Shown here: piece by piece, positions 48,683-62,110 of the stretch
How positions within the stretch are numbered: the stretch's first letter is position 1
How the letters are laid out: each line of letters begins with the position of its first letter
Assembly (NCBI RefSeq): GCF_964355755.1
Contig: NC_092674.1
Location: 9,059,001 to 9,123,000 of the forward strand
Source of the DNA: Antedon mediterranea
Lineage: Eukaryota; Echinodermata; Crinoidea; Comatulida; Antedonidae
Direction of reading: 5' to 3'
DNA length: 64,000 nucleotides
Translations under genes and position numbers: made by a program
Notes under the pieces: generated by a model
Database searches by the model: none
What the model saw: the letters and a program-made list of their open reading frames with translations, nothing else
Told to the model about the DNA's origin: nothing

Positions 48683-51600
48683 CTGTAAAGACAATTGGTA
48701 TATTTTTAAGTATATAAATATTCTAAGTTACTGTATCGGGCCTGTTTCTATTGACATCTATAGAATAGTTGTTTATACAGTAGTTTTATTAGTTGGCAAA
48801 CATTACATCCTCAATTTCAATCAAAACAGGTATACTCATTTGGTGATCGCTGTGTAATGTCTATATAAATTAATTTTTATGATCCAAAGATTAGGTAGTC
48901 AAGACCGGAATTGGTTTTTAAAACTGTATTTATAATGCGGTTTTAAAATGATTTTCTTGTTGAATAAAAATGGGCCCAAAGAAAATCTAAAACTAACTAA
49001 CATAAAATAAGAGATGGGACTAACGAAATATAAAAAACCAAGCCAAGGATGGTTATATATTAACTAAAGCTGTATTATTATTACTATATGTAATGTATGG
49101 GGCACTCAAAAATTACACTTCATGTCACACACACTAATTAAATTTTTCCCCATTTTGGTTACACTATAGTATACCCACTCATCACACGCTTTGTTTATTA
49201 TATTAATGAGAACATATCTGCACTTTACGTGTAATTTAACTTGAGTCTCCTTGTTATATTTGCTGTAGGCCTTTCTATAATATCTGAAGTATGGAGTAGA
49301 TTAGCAGAGTACAGGCCTAAGGGATTCGTAAGCCCTTATTAATTAAACCCCAGCAGGACATTCCAACTTTCCTATTGCTGACTGGTCCAAAGAGAAGACC
49401 GCAGAAAAATAATTGGGTCTAGATTATTGCCTATTAATAATAACAGTTGGGAAACATGTGCACAATTACAGCACCCTCTATTGTAAGAAAAATATTAAAA
49501 ACACAGACCGTATTGTTTGCATGTTATACAGCATGATATCAAACCAACTACTGAAAAAAGGCCCAATAATTTTGTGGGCTCAATTCAAACATAAAAAATG
49601 ATTTTAATTTGGGGATATCTTTTTCCACAAAAGGGGAACAAATTTCATGAGGTAGGCTACAGTAGGCTTACTTATGCTTCCATTGCTGGTAATCTAGTTT
49701 GAAAGGAGAACTTCAGGAAAACTTGAACACCCCCACCCCACTCTCCCAAGTTATACTTGACATTTTGGAAGAAAGCATAATACTCAAGCCATAATTTCAG
49801 TAAAATGATGAACTTTATACATTTCTTAAGTATAGAAGATACTGTATCCCAGTGGATGCTTTTACAGGTGGAACAGCTGATTCCAAAAATGTGTGGTTAA
49901 TGGAATTTGTAATAATTTTATCTTACATACAGTACTGTATCATGTAACTGTCCTACTTTTCTAGGTAAATTGCTGTGATACAGATACACAGTACAGCATA
50001 AAATGTGTAGTAATGTTCTGACTGGATTGATTAGATCAAAATTAGCCCCAGTTAAAAGCTCAATTACCAAAACAGATTTACAGGATAAATAGACAACATC
50101 ATGAACTAGTAAAATCTTAAAAGTCCAATGGTTTATACTGTATGACAAAAAGTGGCAAAAAAGTTGTACAGTCAAATTAAAAAATAAATGAAAGTGTTAA
50201 TTGTAATGTCTCTCTATAGATCCATGTTAGACACACTACATCACCTGTCATAATCAGCACATATAACATTTTAATAGGGTATAAAATTCTTTATCATGCA
50301 TTCATGAAAGTGAATGACACAAGACTAATCATTCTTACAAAGTAAGAATGAAGATGTAAATAAGAATGAATGTATACCAACCAACGAAAGTGAAATATAT
50401 TTTATCATAGCTTTACTAATAATAATAAATATTTTTTTAAATAATTAATATGATACTTACATTCCCTTATAGTTCATTTGATCTCATAACAAACAAAACT
50501 TAAAAAGGTTTAGCCTATTTCAACTTTTGACCTATGGCTTTATCCAAATTTTACTCTCTCATAAAAAAAAACCAAACTTAAAGTTTGTTAATGATGCTTT
50601 CCGGAGGTTGTTGGGACAACCCAGATTTGTTAGTGAGAGGAATTTGTGGAAAACAATATTCCATCATTTTATGAATATTTGAGGATTTCGACTTACCGAT
50701 TTCTTACAAGAATAATGAAAACCGAAAACAAAATGTTAATTTGTATATACTGTATAAGTATTTGTTGATGGATTCAAACATGTACTACCAATGGAGAGAG
50801 GCACTATATACCAATAGATAAAAGCTTTGGTCCTCTCTCCTTCATCTTTTTTTTTCTTTGTAATGTATTATAATGTATTATACCATATGGACAACAATTG
50901 TCTGAAATAAAAGTTAAATTGAATTTAATTGAATTTAATTACTTTCTATTACTGCTTTAAAATATTAAGTTTAAAAACTTGATATTTAACAAAAATTATT
51001 CTAAAACTGTTAATAATTCATTAATTTGTTTGTAGGCATCATGAAAAAAACATAATTTATGTTTACTGTAAAATTTAATTAACCTGAGCACTTTTTTATT
51101 TGGACCATCACCAATAATATAAAAGAGGAGGAGGTATATATATTTTCTGAATTCATTCAATACTTCTTCAAATGTTTACAGTGTAGTCTTAGTAGTAGTA
51201 GTAGAGATATTGTACAGTTAATACTCATGAAAAACTAAAGTCATATTTGTGACCCAATTTAAGTTCATTTTTGTTAAAAACAAGAAACATCAATTATACA
51301 AAGAAAGTTGTAATCGTGTAAATAGGTCCTTTTTGGATGAATCAGGGTTTTGAAGTCATTTCCGAGATTATCAACTCCCAAAGGACATCAATTGGGATGT
51401 AACTTTTATACACTGTATTTGTTTCCATATTTGTGAAATTAATAATCAAATCAGCTGTTTTAGTTTGATTTAGTTTAGTAATTTTCATGATCTAAAAATA
51501 ACATTTAGTTTACTATATATACAGGTGAATGTTGATTTCTGTTATTTTCTTAAATACCACCCTATGTTTTGGATGTATTTTAAAAATCTTTGGCCACAAA

Positions 51601-54022
51601 ATCTATTTAATTTTTTTCAAGCTTCAACCTCTGTTATGTATTGCCACCCACAAATTGGATAACAATATTAAATACATCAAATTAAATCTTTATTACAAGT
51701 AGATTTAATTATTTGTGTGTGAAGGAAAAATGACTTTCATTCATCATGATGATAATTTTGATTAATTAATTAATTTTAATGTTTCACATTGTGATGCATG
51801 CATTCAATCACCAAGAGAACAATGAGAAATCAAGTTCTCTGTTAGCTGTTTCAAACGACATCTCATCAAAAGCAACTGTTGACATTTCTGTTCAAAAAGC
51901 CCTAGGCTAATGATTTAAGGTTAAGAATTAGATCAAGAATTAATTTATAAATTAATCCATTATTTTCCCATGAAATTGGTAATAATATACCATAATAGAA
52001 AGTACACAAAATTATACAAAGTACATTTAATGATATAAGTGTACTTATATTATGTATTAAAAAAATAATCTCATAAATATATTATATATGGCTATAATTT
52101 ATTTGTAATTTTAATATTTTTTTTATTTAAGGTATTTTATATAATAATTGTTCGTATTTTTTTTGTCTGGATTTAAAGAGACACGCCCTTTTGCTATAGC
52201 TTTTGTCTCTTAGTCTTAGTGCTTTTTATGTTTCACTACAAAAAATAAAATATGTATTTTAGTTTGATTAGTCAAAATCTGAGTACTGTGCATGAATTTT
52301 TTTAGTAAATTGTATATTCAAAAGTTAATAAAAATAGGGGGGTAATTAAATGTTCATAATACCTGATATTTGATACTTTAATATTGTGATTAAATTGTAA
52401 CATATTTTATGTCCTTTGAATTAATTTGCAACAAATTATAAAATGTAATTGCATATCAGCTGTCGGAACACCCAGAAAACATTAGGTAAAATTGAAAATC
52501 TTTTCTTAGGCACGTCTCAAAATACCTGTAGGTAAATATTAGAGAATTAAGAAGGCAGGGAATAAGGGTTATACTAGCAGGGAGTGTACAATCCAGTAGG
52601 TAACGATTTCACTGAATTAGCCTAGAGAGCAATATTGAATTTTCCCAAGGCAATGGTCCAGCCCGCACATGCGTTCAATTGGCTGACCCGTTGCTCACCC
52701 TGGTTACGTTAACGAGACGCAGGAGGAGGACGTATTTTAAATGTGACCGCAATCCACGTTCTAATCGTACTGATCAGTGCTAAAACCACTGCGACAGGGT
52801 GTATGTGGATGGAGATTGTTGATTCTAATGTCACATGGATATGAACAGAGCAGGATAGCCAATTACGAAGAGCCCCACCATGCTGAGATCACAGCTTAAT
52901 TTTCTTACCGAAAGAATGTGCACTTAAGGGTTGCCTTCAAAAGCTAACCCTAGCTTGTCTATTACTAATACAAAACAATAATTCCATATTGTAACCTCAG
53001 GAATTTTATAATAAAATAATTGTTCAACTGGCCACATAAGTTTAGTAAGGAAATTCCAATAAGATGCTTCTTAAAGGGAATACTAATTGAAATTGAATAC
53101 ATTTATAAACAAGTAATAAAGATTGAATAACTGTTTATAGGTTTGAAAAGATTAATATACCATGTAAATTAATACAAAAAGTTAAGAAAGCATAGCAATT
53201 AAGTACACAGTAACCGAAAATATCTATTAAGCTTTAACCTCTCAATCACAAATTTAGCATTTTTATTCACAAAAAAAGTGATACCTCCTTCAATCATTGT
53301 AAATTGACCACATGTATTGAACCATGGAGTAATATGTTATAATGTTAACATTAGAGTTAATGAAACCATAGTCAAATTAACTATGATGAAACCTTGGAGT
53401 TACTGTATGGTTGACAGCATTTTCTAGCTCAAATCAATATTAAACACGCCTACTGTATTCACACAGATAATTCTGGAAAAACATCATCCTAATCCTCTGA
53501 CTTCTTTCCCCAGGCCAAAGAATATAGAAAGAAAACAGGTATTTATTAAAATGTGTAGCCTTGTGTACTAAATAGTTCTAGGCCATGTGGATATAAACCC
53601 ACTCTTCCCTGCCAATTTTGATACAAGGTAACATCTATTTCACAGAATCATTGAAACCGACACTAAAAATGTAAATTGAATTACTGTCAAAATATCTTCC
53701 TAATAGATTGGATAAAACTTAAAAGGTATGGAAATTTGATATTAATCAAATCTTTTTAAGATGTAGGATGGAGGTGGTAATGGTGCTCTAAAGTAATTGG
53801 ACACAAATAGTAAAACCTGTTCTGAAGGGTATTTTCAGGCTCATGGCTTAAAGGTTGTGTTACTACTGTATGTACGTACGTACAGTAATAATAATATCAT
53901 TGGAATATTTAATATTATTTACGTGCACACAGTAAGGAATTCTTAAGGTGTGCTTGTGTTTTAAAAAAATGAAATGTACATGTGAATGATTAATGCCAGT
54001 TGTAGTACAAAGGGGGGTAGTA
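48683..54022. other. Probable 5' intron / upstream DNA of collagen IV; no exon recognised
   Basis: AT-rich. The expected Cys-rich 7S exon and signal-peptide exon were looked for and not found. A GC-richer patch at 52640-52900 has a CCAAT and a TTTAAAATA on the minus strand, but no signal peptide follows. Confidence 0.4.
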
Positions 54023-54296
54023 ACAAAGTGCGAGGCAGCGAGGCACGCGAGGCAGGGAAGGCATGCGAGGCAAGTCAGAAATTTATGCGAGGCATCGTTT
54101 TACCATCATCAAAAAATGCGAGGCATCATTTTATCATTTCTCAAAATTGCAAGGCAGGAAATCACCGAAATTGAAGTAGCCTAGGCCTAGGCCCGCTAGG
54201 CTAGTTTCCTTTTGCACCTGCCTTGTAATTTAACCAAGGCTTTATCCTGAATACCACAGCTTAGAATTAGGCCTACTTTAATGAAGAAAAATCACA

Positions 54297-54914
54297 TAAA
54301 AGTAACAATAAATCCATTAAATTGGTGATTTTACAGACGTTGTTTTTCTCGCATTTCGCACACTCAATGTTCAATATTTTGGTTTCTATGGAACGCCAAA
54401 AGAGCAAAATTAATTAGAGGGCTAAAAACTCTGTGGAATCCATTTATATTTAACGCATTATTTGGTGAAAATCAAGTACAATTTCAATAGATTTTGTCAC
54501 TGTCAGTAAGGAAAAATGTTACTGTTGATAATGTACACGGTTTCGTTAACCTTTTAAAGAATAAAATAGAAAAATTCATCATAATATCCTTAGTAGGATG
54601 TCCTAGGTCTAGACTAGGTAGTGACGTTGATTTAGGATCGATTATTATTCTTTGAAAACAGAACAGTATCAGCAGTAACATATTACAACATTTTTATTGA
54701 CAAATTAACAAATATATTGAAATAAAACGTGTTTTTCACCAATAAATGCATGAGAAATTGACGCATTCCACTGAGTTTTAGTCCTCTATTATCGTTGCTC
54801 TTTTGGCGCTCCATAGAAACAAAAATATTGAACATTGAATAAGTGAAATTCGCGAACAGTGTGCGAGAAACACGCCTGTAAAATCATTAATTTAAGGATT
54901 TATTTGTTACTTTT
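54297..54914. mobile_element. Foldback (palindromic) element
   Basis: Arms of roughly 230 bp are inverted copies: left aaaagtaacaataaatcc ... ttctatggaacgccaaaaga, right tcttttggcgctccatagaa ... ggatttatttgttactttt. Short central spacer, no ORF. Confidence 0.8.
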
Positions 54915-55390
54915 TCAAGTCAAGTCAAGTATCATTTATTATCATTTGTTTTAGGAAAAACATAGAAATTCTGTTTGCTCTGTTGGCGGAGCACAATATC
55001 CAACGGACACAACACGAACTCAAAAAACAAGAACATTACAAAAAAAAGTCTACATCATATTTAAGGCTCTAATAGATCCTGGAAAGAAACTATTTGTAAA
55101 TCGTGCCTTATTGGCCTTAATAGAACGAAATCGCCGACCGCTGCGCATCAACTGGAACATACTAGAGGCCGGATGAAAATGATCATCTTTGATAGCCACT
55201 GCCTTTTTCAGAAGACGATCCGAAAATATGTTCTCCAAAGGCAGTTGTGTAGATCCAATTATACGCGATGCGGTCTTGACTATTCTATTTAGGTCACGCT
55301 TTTCATTTTCGGTAGCGCTACCGAACCATACCGTTAAAGAATACGTTATTACACTCTCTATAACTGACCTATAGAAGGACGACATTATTA
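54915..55390 (-). pseudogene. LINE 3' end: RT C-terminal fragment plus (TTGAC)n tail
   Basis: Minus strand, about 111 residues: SSFYRSVIESVITYSLTVWF, then VKTASRIIG, HPASSMFQLMRSGRRFRSIK and RFTNSFFPGSIR. This is the conserved C-terminus of non-LTR reverse transcriptases. It ends in a short 3' UTR with tandem tcaag (TTGAC on the minus strand). 5'-truncated, as LINEs usually are. Confidence 0.85.
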
Positions 55391-56568
55391 CAGAGTTTAT
55401 ACCAAATGATTTAAGTCTACGTATGTGATTCTTTCATTAAAGTACTCATGAGGTATACTTCTAAGGTGTGGTATTCACACGATAAAGTTAGTTATCAAAT
55501 TTGGAGTAAAAATACAAGCGAAGGAAACTAGCGCCAGGTTTATTAGTATGTACATGGACAACAATAAATAAAAATCGTTCGTAATATACCTAGCTTACTA
55601 AAACAGGAATAGTGTATCATTATTAAATATTACACCAATTATTATTTTATCAAAATTGATTAAATTATTTTCTACATAGGCCTTTATCTAGGTTAGGGCT
55701 AAGCATATTAGCTAAAGTTTAATTTTAGGCCTAGTATTACAATTGTCGGACGTAAGTCTTTTTTCACACGCGCTCCAGAATTCTGTCGCAATTTTTTTCT
55801 TTGCGGCATGTTATTGGATCGGCATATCAGTTACCTTTTATTCACCGCCAGTTATTGAACTTGTCCTGGCAATCGCTGTTCACCTTATTTGCGAGAGAGG
55901 TACACGTGTTGTTCCTAGAGAATGGAATGTCAAAAATGTCTTTGGCACGCCGCTCAGAGAGAAGTCTGAGCGTTGCTGCTGAAACCACGTGCTATAGGAG
56001 GGGAATGCACCACAATCCTCTGAGCTGAGGGCTGAATCATTCCGCTACCTGCTACATAGTAAAGAGGGATTTTCCATTTCTCGGGTCTACCGGATCTAGG
56101 CGCAGGGGTGTGACAAAATATTATTTTCACTCTGCTATGTTCGAGAGACATGTGAGTGAACACGCTCGAAATGCCAACAAACATTGCAGTCATTTGATGA
56201 GTGTGTCGCTATAACAATTATTGTTTATCGAAAGTTGAAGACTGTCGTTCAGATTTTTGAACCGTAGTTTGGGCACTTTTGTAAAAGTAAAATTTGACAC
56301 GATATGACTTGAATGAAAAAACAATCGTTACATAAAAATAAACAACATGATGAGTGTATACACGAATCTATTTAGATACGCTTGTATCGATTGATTATTA
56401 GGCCTATAATATAGCATAATAGCGCGTTAAGATATGCCTCGCACCTTTTTGAAATTGTAAACTGTATGCCTCGCACTTTTGGAAATGATAAAATGATGCC
56501 TCGCACAAATATTTGGCATGCCACGCATGCCTCGCTTGCCTCGCGTGCCTCGCTGCCTCGCACTTTGT

Positions 56569-59500
56569 CAACACTCCACAAAGGGACTGGGTTTCTCATC
56601 CCATGGAGGTATACCTCCATGCTCATCCAAGCATCTACTGCAGTACATTTTTTTACAGTGTATTATCATAGGAATTTAGTTTAAGTCTACATTCGTTAGG
56701 CACTGTAAATATGTATGAAAAAGGCTTGGTAAATAAGTAAAGAAACTGTAGTCACTACAGTAACTGCATTAGAATAATATTGGTATGGTTCTTAAACCAA
56801 GACCATGTCCTAACAATCTTAGTGATATAGAGGGCGACACATTTTTATCAATCTGTGTAATCTGTTTTATCTTCAATCACAAAGATCATAAATCACCTAT
56901 ATATTTTTCGTCTGTGACAAATAAAAATCTAGGTAGTTAAATACTGTATGTATACTATACAAAGACAATTTGTGAAGTTGTTGAAACATTATCATTAAAT
57001 AAAGAAGATCCAGAATAACATTGCCAGGGACAAAGTAAACTCTCCATGATCCCTCAAAAAGCTCTAATGGGCAAAACAACAAACCACAAGGAAACTAAAT
57101 ACTTGAGTTGTGGTAGAAGAGTACAATGATTTAAAATAGATTAAAATGATTTGTTTTTAGATTCAAAGTGTCAATCAAGCAATATTGACAGACTGCTGTC
57201 AAACGAAATGGTAAACATTAAAAACATAAGGGCCTGTTTCCACTGCAATTCAACTTGAAACAGATTTTAAATTTAATGTGTAAATCGACAGCAAAAAAGT
57301 CAAATATAAATAGGTTATCATCCAGACACTGTAAATGACATAAACTTTACACTGGAAAAAACAGATATTGAAAGTGATATGATAACCTGCAGAGAAAAAA
57401 TAAATCACTTTATGGAGCAGCATATCACACATAATAAACCTGATAAGGGTACTAGAAAAATAATAATAATAGAGATAAAGAAGAAATGCTGGAGGGGATT
57501 GTCATCTTTTATATTCAGTTTGACCTAGATTCAATCAGTAGGGGCAAGTTTAGCAGACACCTGTATCTAGCTACCCTTCTGAGCAGCTGTTTTCAGTGTC
57601 ACTAACCCTAGGCAATGGCATAGGTCTTTTCCTCACTCACTCACCTTCATTCCAACCTCCTACAGCATACCAAAGGACCTAAGGGACCAGCCTAGACATT
57701 CTTTCACATCCAGCAAAAAATCCAAAATGGTAGGGAATTTTTCATAATTAAATACTACTTGATCTAAACTACTAACTACAAGTTGCATTGTCACTGTCCT
57801 TGTGTTCCTCTCTGTGGTGTTAACTTTTTATTTTCTATAAAAAATACAGAGGTTGATCCATTCTAGTGGGAGTCAAGCTTGCTTTGGGCCACACTAGGAA
57901 AGGTAAAACAAGAAGAAAAAAAGGTCCTTTACAGTAAAAAGAAGGGAGTACAAGCGCCCCTATGACATGGTAATGAGTTTAAAGAAAAATACCCATGTCA
58001 CCCAACCTTTTGAAAAGATATACACTTTTATCATAACAAATACAATCCTCTGAAAATAAACAATTTTTACAGACCTTGGCTGTGATATATCTTACCAATA
58101 ATGGGGTCAAACAAGTTGCAGCAGACCACCCTGCGTTTTCAAGGTCTATATTTTATATCTACAATAAGGAACATAAAAGAGGAGAAGGGATTAAACAATT
58201 CATGGATGCCCTCTAGTGATAACATTCTGGACAAATTTGGCTGTTATAAAAAACAAATTGTGGACATACATGATAAGTTTGAAATAAATTATCATACTGT
58301 ACACTAGCTTTGTAATTTTTTTTGGTGCAACATAACATACAGATTTAATACCTCAATTTGACAGGTAGGAATTGTTGAACCTGACAAAATCTCAGTGATA
58401 AAATTAGCAATTTCCATCTAATTTTATTTAGAGGAAGAGTCAAGGTCAAAAATTGGATGGAAAGATGATGAAGTACTTAAAAATGCAGATTTCTCTTTGC
58501 AAAGCTAAGTTCTTGGCCTATTAAGTTGGCAATTACGGCATTATTTTCGTATTCTTGACAGTTCCTTTCCTTAGGCCAATTTCTGCTTAATTTACCAGGC
58601 TACAAGATGTCTCCCTCTTACTTTAGTTTACACTTTTCCAGTGCTATTAAACTGAAAAAGGAAATAAACAGGGATAGCGGCAGATCAAGGATTTTGAAAT
58701 AGAGGGGCCGAAAAATGTTGAATGAAGTGCTGAACTTTTTGTATTGTAATTTTAGACATTTTAGGAAAATTCCATGTTATCTATAGGTTCAACTTTTGTG
58801 CCTTAGTACAGTATATTAACAAACAAATGGCAAAACACAACTTAAGTATGTCACCAAAAGAAAAACACTAAGGCTCACACGTACCGTACATTCAAATGTG
58901 ACTGAAGTCTGCAATCCTATGACCTGTAGAATATACTGCATGTTTATATAGTATTGTGTCTCTTTATGTACAAATCACATCAGGAAATTGATACAAAATG
59001 ACTACCGTGGAGCTAAAACTCTAAAATAAACTCAATATTCATAAAGAATGATTTCGTGAGATCTTTCAGAAAACAAATAAAACGAAAGAAAAATAAGAAG
59101 AATGATGACGTTATGAGTTTTGAGGAGTATATATAATACAAATAAACAAATACAAAGTTAAGTGGATATAAAGCAGATAGATTATAGGTAAAATCAAAAG
59201 AATCTAAAAGTGTGATTATTTTCTTAGCCTCATAATGATTAAACCAACAGGTGTTTGGAAAGATGTTATTGTCAAGTTGTCACTTAAATTCTTTGGAACA
59301 AGACAATAAAATTGATTAATTTTACACAGTATTTTGAAACATCATATAATCACCTTTTAGAAAGGTCTAAAGTTAAGTGGATCATTTTGAAATGAAATAA
59401 TTTCATTTTGATAAGCAACTTTTACTAGGTCAAGGGTAGTTCAAACAAATCATATAGGGCCTATTTCTGCTGTGAGTGAGGAAATAAGTTAAACTGAATG

Positions 59501-60798
59501 TAAACAAATTATTGGCAAGTTTAACTCATCAAAAGTATAACTCAAAAGGCAACTCAATCGCCATATTTTAAATGCCTGTGTGAGCTGGTTGCTTTACTTC
59601 TTTCAGTACTGAAAGTAGTTAAAAATATGTTTGCCAATTATCTGTCACTGCTACAAGCAGTATTCCTTCACTAATCCTACTCATTTCTAAATATATCATA
59701 CTTTTAGAAATCTTCAACATATACATCTATTGCCTAGATTTTAAATATTTCAGAAGAAAGGCAAAATAACTGGGTTATAGCAGTAAAGGTCAAGGAACTG
59801 CATTGTTTTGTCTGATTGTACACTATTGTACATTCAACAACATCCTACACTAATTTCTTTATCAGATTTCCAGGATGATTATGCAACAACATGGATGGGT
59901 ATATGGGTACTGTATAAGAAGAGAAATTACATCTCCCCAACTTTCCTAAATTACTGATTCCAGTGCATTCCATTTTCTAACAGTTAAAGACACTTTTCCT
60001 GAAATTTTAAGATGTTTTGTAATTTAAATAATGCATACAGTAATATCATTTTCAAAACATTAAACCAGGGAGTTACAAACTCCCTGATTAAACGAGGTCA
60101 CTCCTTTTCGTAAATGTACATTTTATGGTGAAAAGAGAAAAACAATGCAAGTCCTAGTTTTGTAGGCCTACATAGGTAGTAAACAACGGTAACATCATAC
60201 ATCGTACGATAACTACAGTATAGATCTAGTCTGGCATTGTCTAGTTGCTGCATTAATTTTTGTTTGTGGCAGAATCCGTAAATATAGGGCAGTGATAATG
60301 AATATGATACAATTAAAATTAGTTATCATCAGTTACCTGGCTCCTAAATTTATTTGCTACTGACCATAGAAGGGAATTATCATTAGAAAACTTAAATCTG
60401 CCCAAGTTCATTTTTCTAGACAACTTTTTCTATACCTGTCAACCCTGTCAATAGATTACTTCCCAATTCAAAGTGCATTTCCTTTATTTCCAGAAGAATC
60501 TGGAGAAGTGATCATTTCTGTCACCTTGACTACAGTACATAGTACATGTCTCTGCCAGCTATCAATTGAAGTTACAGTATAGGCTTACCCAAGGGTCAAA
60601 TATAATACTAAATAATACATTTTAAGAAATACATGAGCAAATAACAATTGAATTGGAACTCTACTACCTGTACTGTACAATATAATACTGCCAACAAAAA
60701 ACCTCATAAATCTGTCATTTTGTCCATAAAAGCAATACAAATACTTTCCAGTGAGAGTTTGAATGTGGTGTGCTATGGTGGTATTTTAACTACAGGTA
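56569..60798. other. No gene recognised; repeat relative at 59980-60285
   Basis: AT-rich. The 59980-60285 block matches the interior of the 38151 element (atgtacattttatggt, ttgtaggcctac, tagttgctgcattaatt). Confidence 0.5.
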
Positions 60799-61624
60799 CA
60801 GTATACTATGGAACGCCGTTTACGCAACATTTCGATGATATGAATTTTATGACGTGATATGTGAATGAAATGCATCGATATGAAGTGAATGGCGCGATAT
60901 ATAAATGAAATGTTTTGAATTGAATGCTGTGAATTGAATGTTTTGAATGAAATGTTTTGAATGAAATGTTTTGAATGAAATGTTTTGAATGAAATGTTTT
61001 GAATTGAATGTTTTAAATGAAATGTTTTGAATGAAATGTTTGAATTGAATTGAAAAGTCAAACTATTGGTGGCGTATGTCATTCTCGCTCGCGATTATTT
61101 TCTCAACCTCTTAGGCCTAAGCCTGGGTACCCTCATCTCCTTTCTTCCTTGCTGCCTTCACAGAGAATCCTAACAGACCTGGGTTCGGAAATATGTATTC
61201 CAATGTTTCAGGTCTGTTAGGGAGTCTCTGTAAAGGATTCATATTGATGACAGCGTTGAAAGGAGATGAGGGTACCCATGCTTAGGCCTATTAAGAGGTT
61301 GAAAAAAAATCGCGAGCGGGAATGACATACGCCGCCAATAGTTTGACTTTTCAATTCAATTCAAACATTCATTTTCATTCAAAACATTTAATTCAAAACA
61401 TTTCATTCAAAACATTTCATTCAAAACATTTTATTCAAAACATTCAATTCAAAACATTTCATTCAAAACATTTCATTCAAAACATTCAATTCAAAGCATT
61501 CAATTCAAAACATTTCATTCATATATCACGCCATTCAATTCATATCGATGCATTTCATTCACATATCGCGTCATAAAATTCATATCATCGAAATGTTGCG
61601 TAAACGGCGTTCCATAGTATACTG
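60799..61624. mobile_element. 826-bp near-perfect palindrome with TTTTGAATGAAATG arrays
   Basis: The left end cagtatactatggaacgccg is exactly inverted at the right end. Arms of about 280 bp each contain a 14-15-bp minisatellite (ttttgaatgaaatg). The spacer itself has inverted parts (gggtaccctcatctcctttc and gaaaggagatgagggtaccc). Open frames in both arms merely read the repeat. No transposase. Confidence 0.92.
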
Positions 61625-61984
61625 TTTGAAGACTTTAGAAGGAAATCAATAACTGTACTTTATCATTGTATGCCATAGGGAATGTATACAAATCTTAAAG
61701 TTTCTCATCTGGATTTTGCGGATTTGGGGCCAGCAAATTGTCAGGGTACATGCTGGGGGTCCCTACACACTAAGCCTTTGGGACTGTATAGTAACCTTTC
61801 AGTATAAACAAAGATTCTATGCAAACCATGCTACTTTTGCGAAAAAAGTTGTGTCTGTTGCTTTTCAGTTTTCATAATTGGCTAACTGGATTCGAAGAAG
61901 GCCCCGCAGCATGTTCCAGGTGCTTAAAAATGTTGTAAACCCAACCATAGAGACTGAGAGAAATATTTTGTGTGTGTGGTATAT

Positions 61985-62110
61985 GCTTTGATCGTCCTTA
62001 GGAGTGAGAATGCAGAAAGTCCAGGAAACTTGGAATTCTCACTCCTGAGGACGATCAAAGCAATATTGATTTAAACGTCGAGAAACTCAACAGTTCTTTT
62101 CAGAACTAAT
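61985..62110. mobile_element. Penelope-like remnant: 27-bp-arm hairpin and decayed hammerhead-like core
   Basis: 61985-62011 and 62035-62061 are inverted copies with one G:U-type mismatch. The second arm runs into CTC-CTGAGGA-CGATCAA...TTGAT-TTAAAC-GTC-GAG (62042-62082), i.e. a CTGANGA core, stem II and GTC cleavage triplet with CTC/GAG closing stem I. The GAAA core has become TAAA. Then aactcaacagttcttttcag. Confidence 0.5.

Larger units (their letters stand above)
54023..56568. mobile_element. 2.5-kb transposon with GCGAGGCA-repeat inverted ends
   Basis: The left end ACAAAGTGCGAGGCAGCGAG and the right end are inverted copies over more than 30 bp. Both ends then carry irregular GCGAGGCA repeats for about 150 bp. 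Inside sit a palindromic element (54297-54914) and a LINE fragment (54915-55390). No transposase recognised. Confidence 0.8.

Noticed and set aside
50445-50475. Perfect splice donor gtaagt on the minus strand
   Set aside because: Upstream sequence has stops in the required frame; no exon.
57645-57659. 15-bp candidate collagen microexon (E-V-G-M-K, flanked by tag and gtgagt)
   Set aside because: Phase and Gly spacing fit, but it is too short to be significant and lies in repeat-like sequence (cactcactcac).
58096-58130. 35-bp interval between a cag acceptor and a gtaaga donor on the minus strand
   Set aside because: The encoded residues show no 7S or signal-peptide similarity in a compatible phase; probably chance.
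60786-61576. ORFs of 84-98 residues on both strands reading SFKTFHSKHFIQN-like repeats
   Set aside because: Translation of the 14-15-bp array in the two arms of the palindrome.
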